A DNA stretch of 64,000 nucleotides from Glacieibacterium frigidum (GTDB taxonomy: Bacteria; Pseudomonadota; Alphaproteobacteria; Sphingomonadales; Sphingomonadaceae): contig NZ_VJWA01000001.1 in NCBI RefSeq assembly GCF_007097155.1, positions 901,501 through 965,500 of the forward strand, in the 5' to 3' direction. The notes under the pieces were generated by a model. The model was not told the origin of the DNA, made no database searches, and saw only the letters and a program-made list of their open reading frames with translations. Positions 63,287 to 64,000 of this stretch are shown piece by piece (the first letter of the stretch is position 1; every line of letters starts with the position of its first letter). The position numbers were made by a program, and so were the translations under genes.

Positions 63287-64000
63287 ATGAAGCGCCTCCT
63301 CCTCGCCCTGATGCTCGTCGCCGGTGCCGCCCAGGCGTCGCCTTGGGCCGAAGGCAACGACCGCCAGTTCCGGCAGGATATCGAGATGCTGAAGGCCGCG
63401 CGGATCATCCGCGGCCCGATCAATGCCTGGCCGCTGCCCTGGGCGCAGATCGACAATGGCATCGCGTTCAACGAGGGTGTCGCCCTGCCGCCGCACCTTG
63501 CCGCCGCACTCGCGCGCGTCAAGGCGCACAGCGACATGGCGCAGCGCCGCACCGTCTATGAATTCAAGGCCGCGGGCACCACCGACCCGCAGCTGGTCCG
63601 CGATTTCGGCGGCGGCGCGCGCGAGAATGCCGACGTGTCGGTGCGCGCCAGCCACGATGTCGGGCCGCTGTATCTCAGCTACGGCGTCGGCTATCGCAAC
63701 GGCCAGCGCGGCAAGGACTTCCACCTGGAGCCGACCTATGCCGCGGTGCAGATCGGCAACTGGGCGCTGTACGGCGGTTACGTCGAGGAATGGTTCGGCC
63801 CCGGTCATGACGGCGCGCTGCTGTTCTCCAACTCGGCGCGGCCCTTCCCCAAGGTCGGCATCAAGCGCCTGTCACCTGACCCGATCGGCCTGCCGGTGCT
63901 GAAGTGGCTGGGCCCGATCCGCCTCGACGTCTTCGCCGGCGTGCTGACCGAGAAGCGCGACTTCGACAACACCGGCATCATCGGTATCCGCGTCGCCTTC
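63287..64000 (+). CDS. capsule assembly Wzi-like outer-membrane protein (5' part)
   Basis: The frame is open from the ATG at 63287 to the window end (238 codons so far). It has a signal peptide (MKRLLLALMLVAGAAQA) and then SPWAEGNDRQFRQDIEMLKAARIIRGPINAWPLPWAQI, the N-terminal pattern of the Wzi family, followed by beta-barrel strands (SHDVGPLYLSYGVGYRNGQRG, YVEEWFGPGHDGALLFSNSARP). Wzi-like proteins hold capsule or other polysaccharide at the surface. The ATG follows GGGCGGCGGGC. Confidence 0.85.
   Translation, partial: MKRLLLALMLVAGAAQASPWAEGNDRQFRQDIEMLKAARIIRGPINAWPLPWAQIDNGIAFNEGVALPPHLAAALARVKAHSDMAQRRTVYEFKAAGTTDPQLVRDFGGGARENADVSVRASHDVGPLYLSYGVGYRNGQRGKDFHLEPTYAAVQIGNWALYGGYVEEWFGPGHDGALLFSNSARPFPKVGIKRLSPDPIGLPVLKWLGPIRLDVFAGVLTEKRDFDNTGIIGIRVAF

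Overview
The window is chromosomal DNA of a high-GC alphaproteobacterium, most likely a Sphingomonas or close relative (Sphingomonadales). Three things point there: C-terminal sorting tags of the PEPxxWA-CTERM type followed by a glycine-rich membrane segment and arginines; a circularly permuted two-piece tmRNA next to an alpha-type SspB; and alphaproteobacterial families such as DUF1489, the NDUFS4-like complex I subunit, the CC_3452 family and CarD/CdnL. I see no phage, insertion sequence, integron or CRISPR array. Most of the window is ordinary core genome with small accessory genes between.

Layout. 1-10000: end of an unknown gene, a small membrane protein, rpoB-rpoC with a structured leader and a terminator-like hairpin between the two genes, then a TPR membrane protein. 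10001-13300: a gene-free stretch with an operator-like palindrome, a GT4 glycosyltransferase, ssrA (tmRNA), sspB, and the first PEPxxWA-CTERM gene behind a textbook sigma-54 promoter. 13300-19150: fumC, then a CDP-alcohol phosphatidyltransferase / HIT / nucleotidyltransferase group with overlapping opposite genes, an exported methyltransferase and an M23 peptidase. 19330-23350: Suv3-like helicase with a coupled leader ORF, an S4-domain protein, fdxA and carD. 23480-27720: GIN-domain protein, DUF1489, mgtE, L-serine ammonia-lyase and an acidic small protein.

27900-43280: leuC-leuD-leuB, asd, a PLP decarboxylase, a DAACS symporter, a TonB-like protein, GNAT, AraC and NERD-domain proteins, and five more PEPxxWA-CTERM genes. 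43360-49780: gatB, then an acyltransferase, GtrA and a methyltransferase, then gatA-gatC, giving the Asp/Glu-tRNA amidotransferase. 49870-54560: an exported alpha/beta hydrolase facing a six-gene MarR-led operon (marR, CC_3452-like, thioesterase, quinone-oxidoreductase-like MDR, SDR, 2-hydroxychromene-2-carboxylate-type isomerase) that looks like an uncharacterised catabolic or detoxification unit. 54560-64000: GST, chorismate mutase, polyprenyl synthase, NDUFS4-like protein, tRNA-Arg(TCT), two DUF3011 proteins, a DUF815 ATPase, yajC-secD-secF, a nucleotidyltransferase fused end-to-start with secF, and the 5' part of a Wzi-like capsule gene.

The points most worth a second look are the MarR-led operon with a repeated palindrome, the sigma-54 promoter plus palindrome before one PEPxxWA-CTERM gene, the ssrA-sspB pairing, the structured element before carD, the coupled leader ORF before the helicase, and several strong orphan palindromes. 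All functional calls rest on reading motifs by eye; no database search was run.
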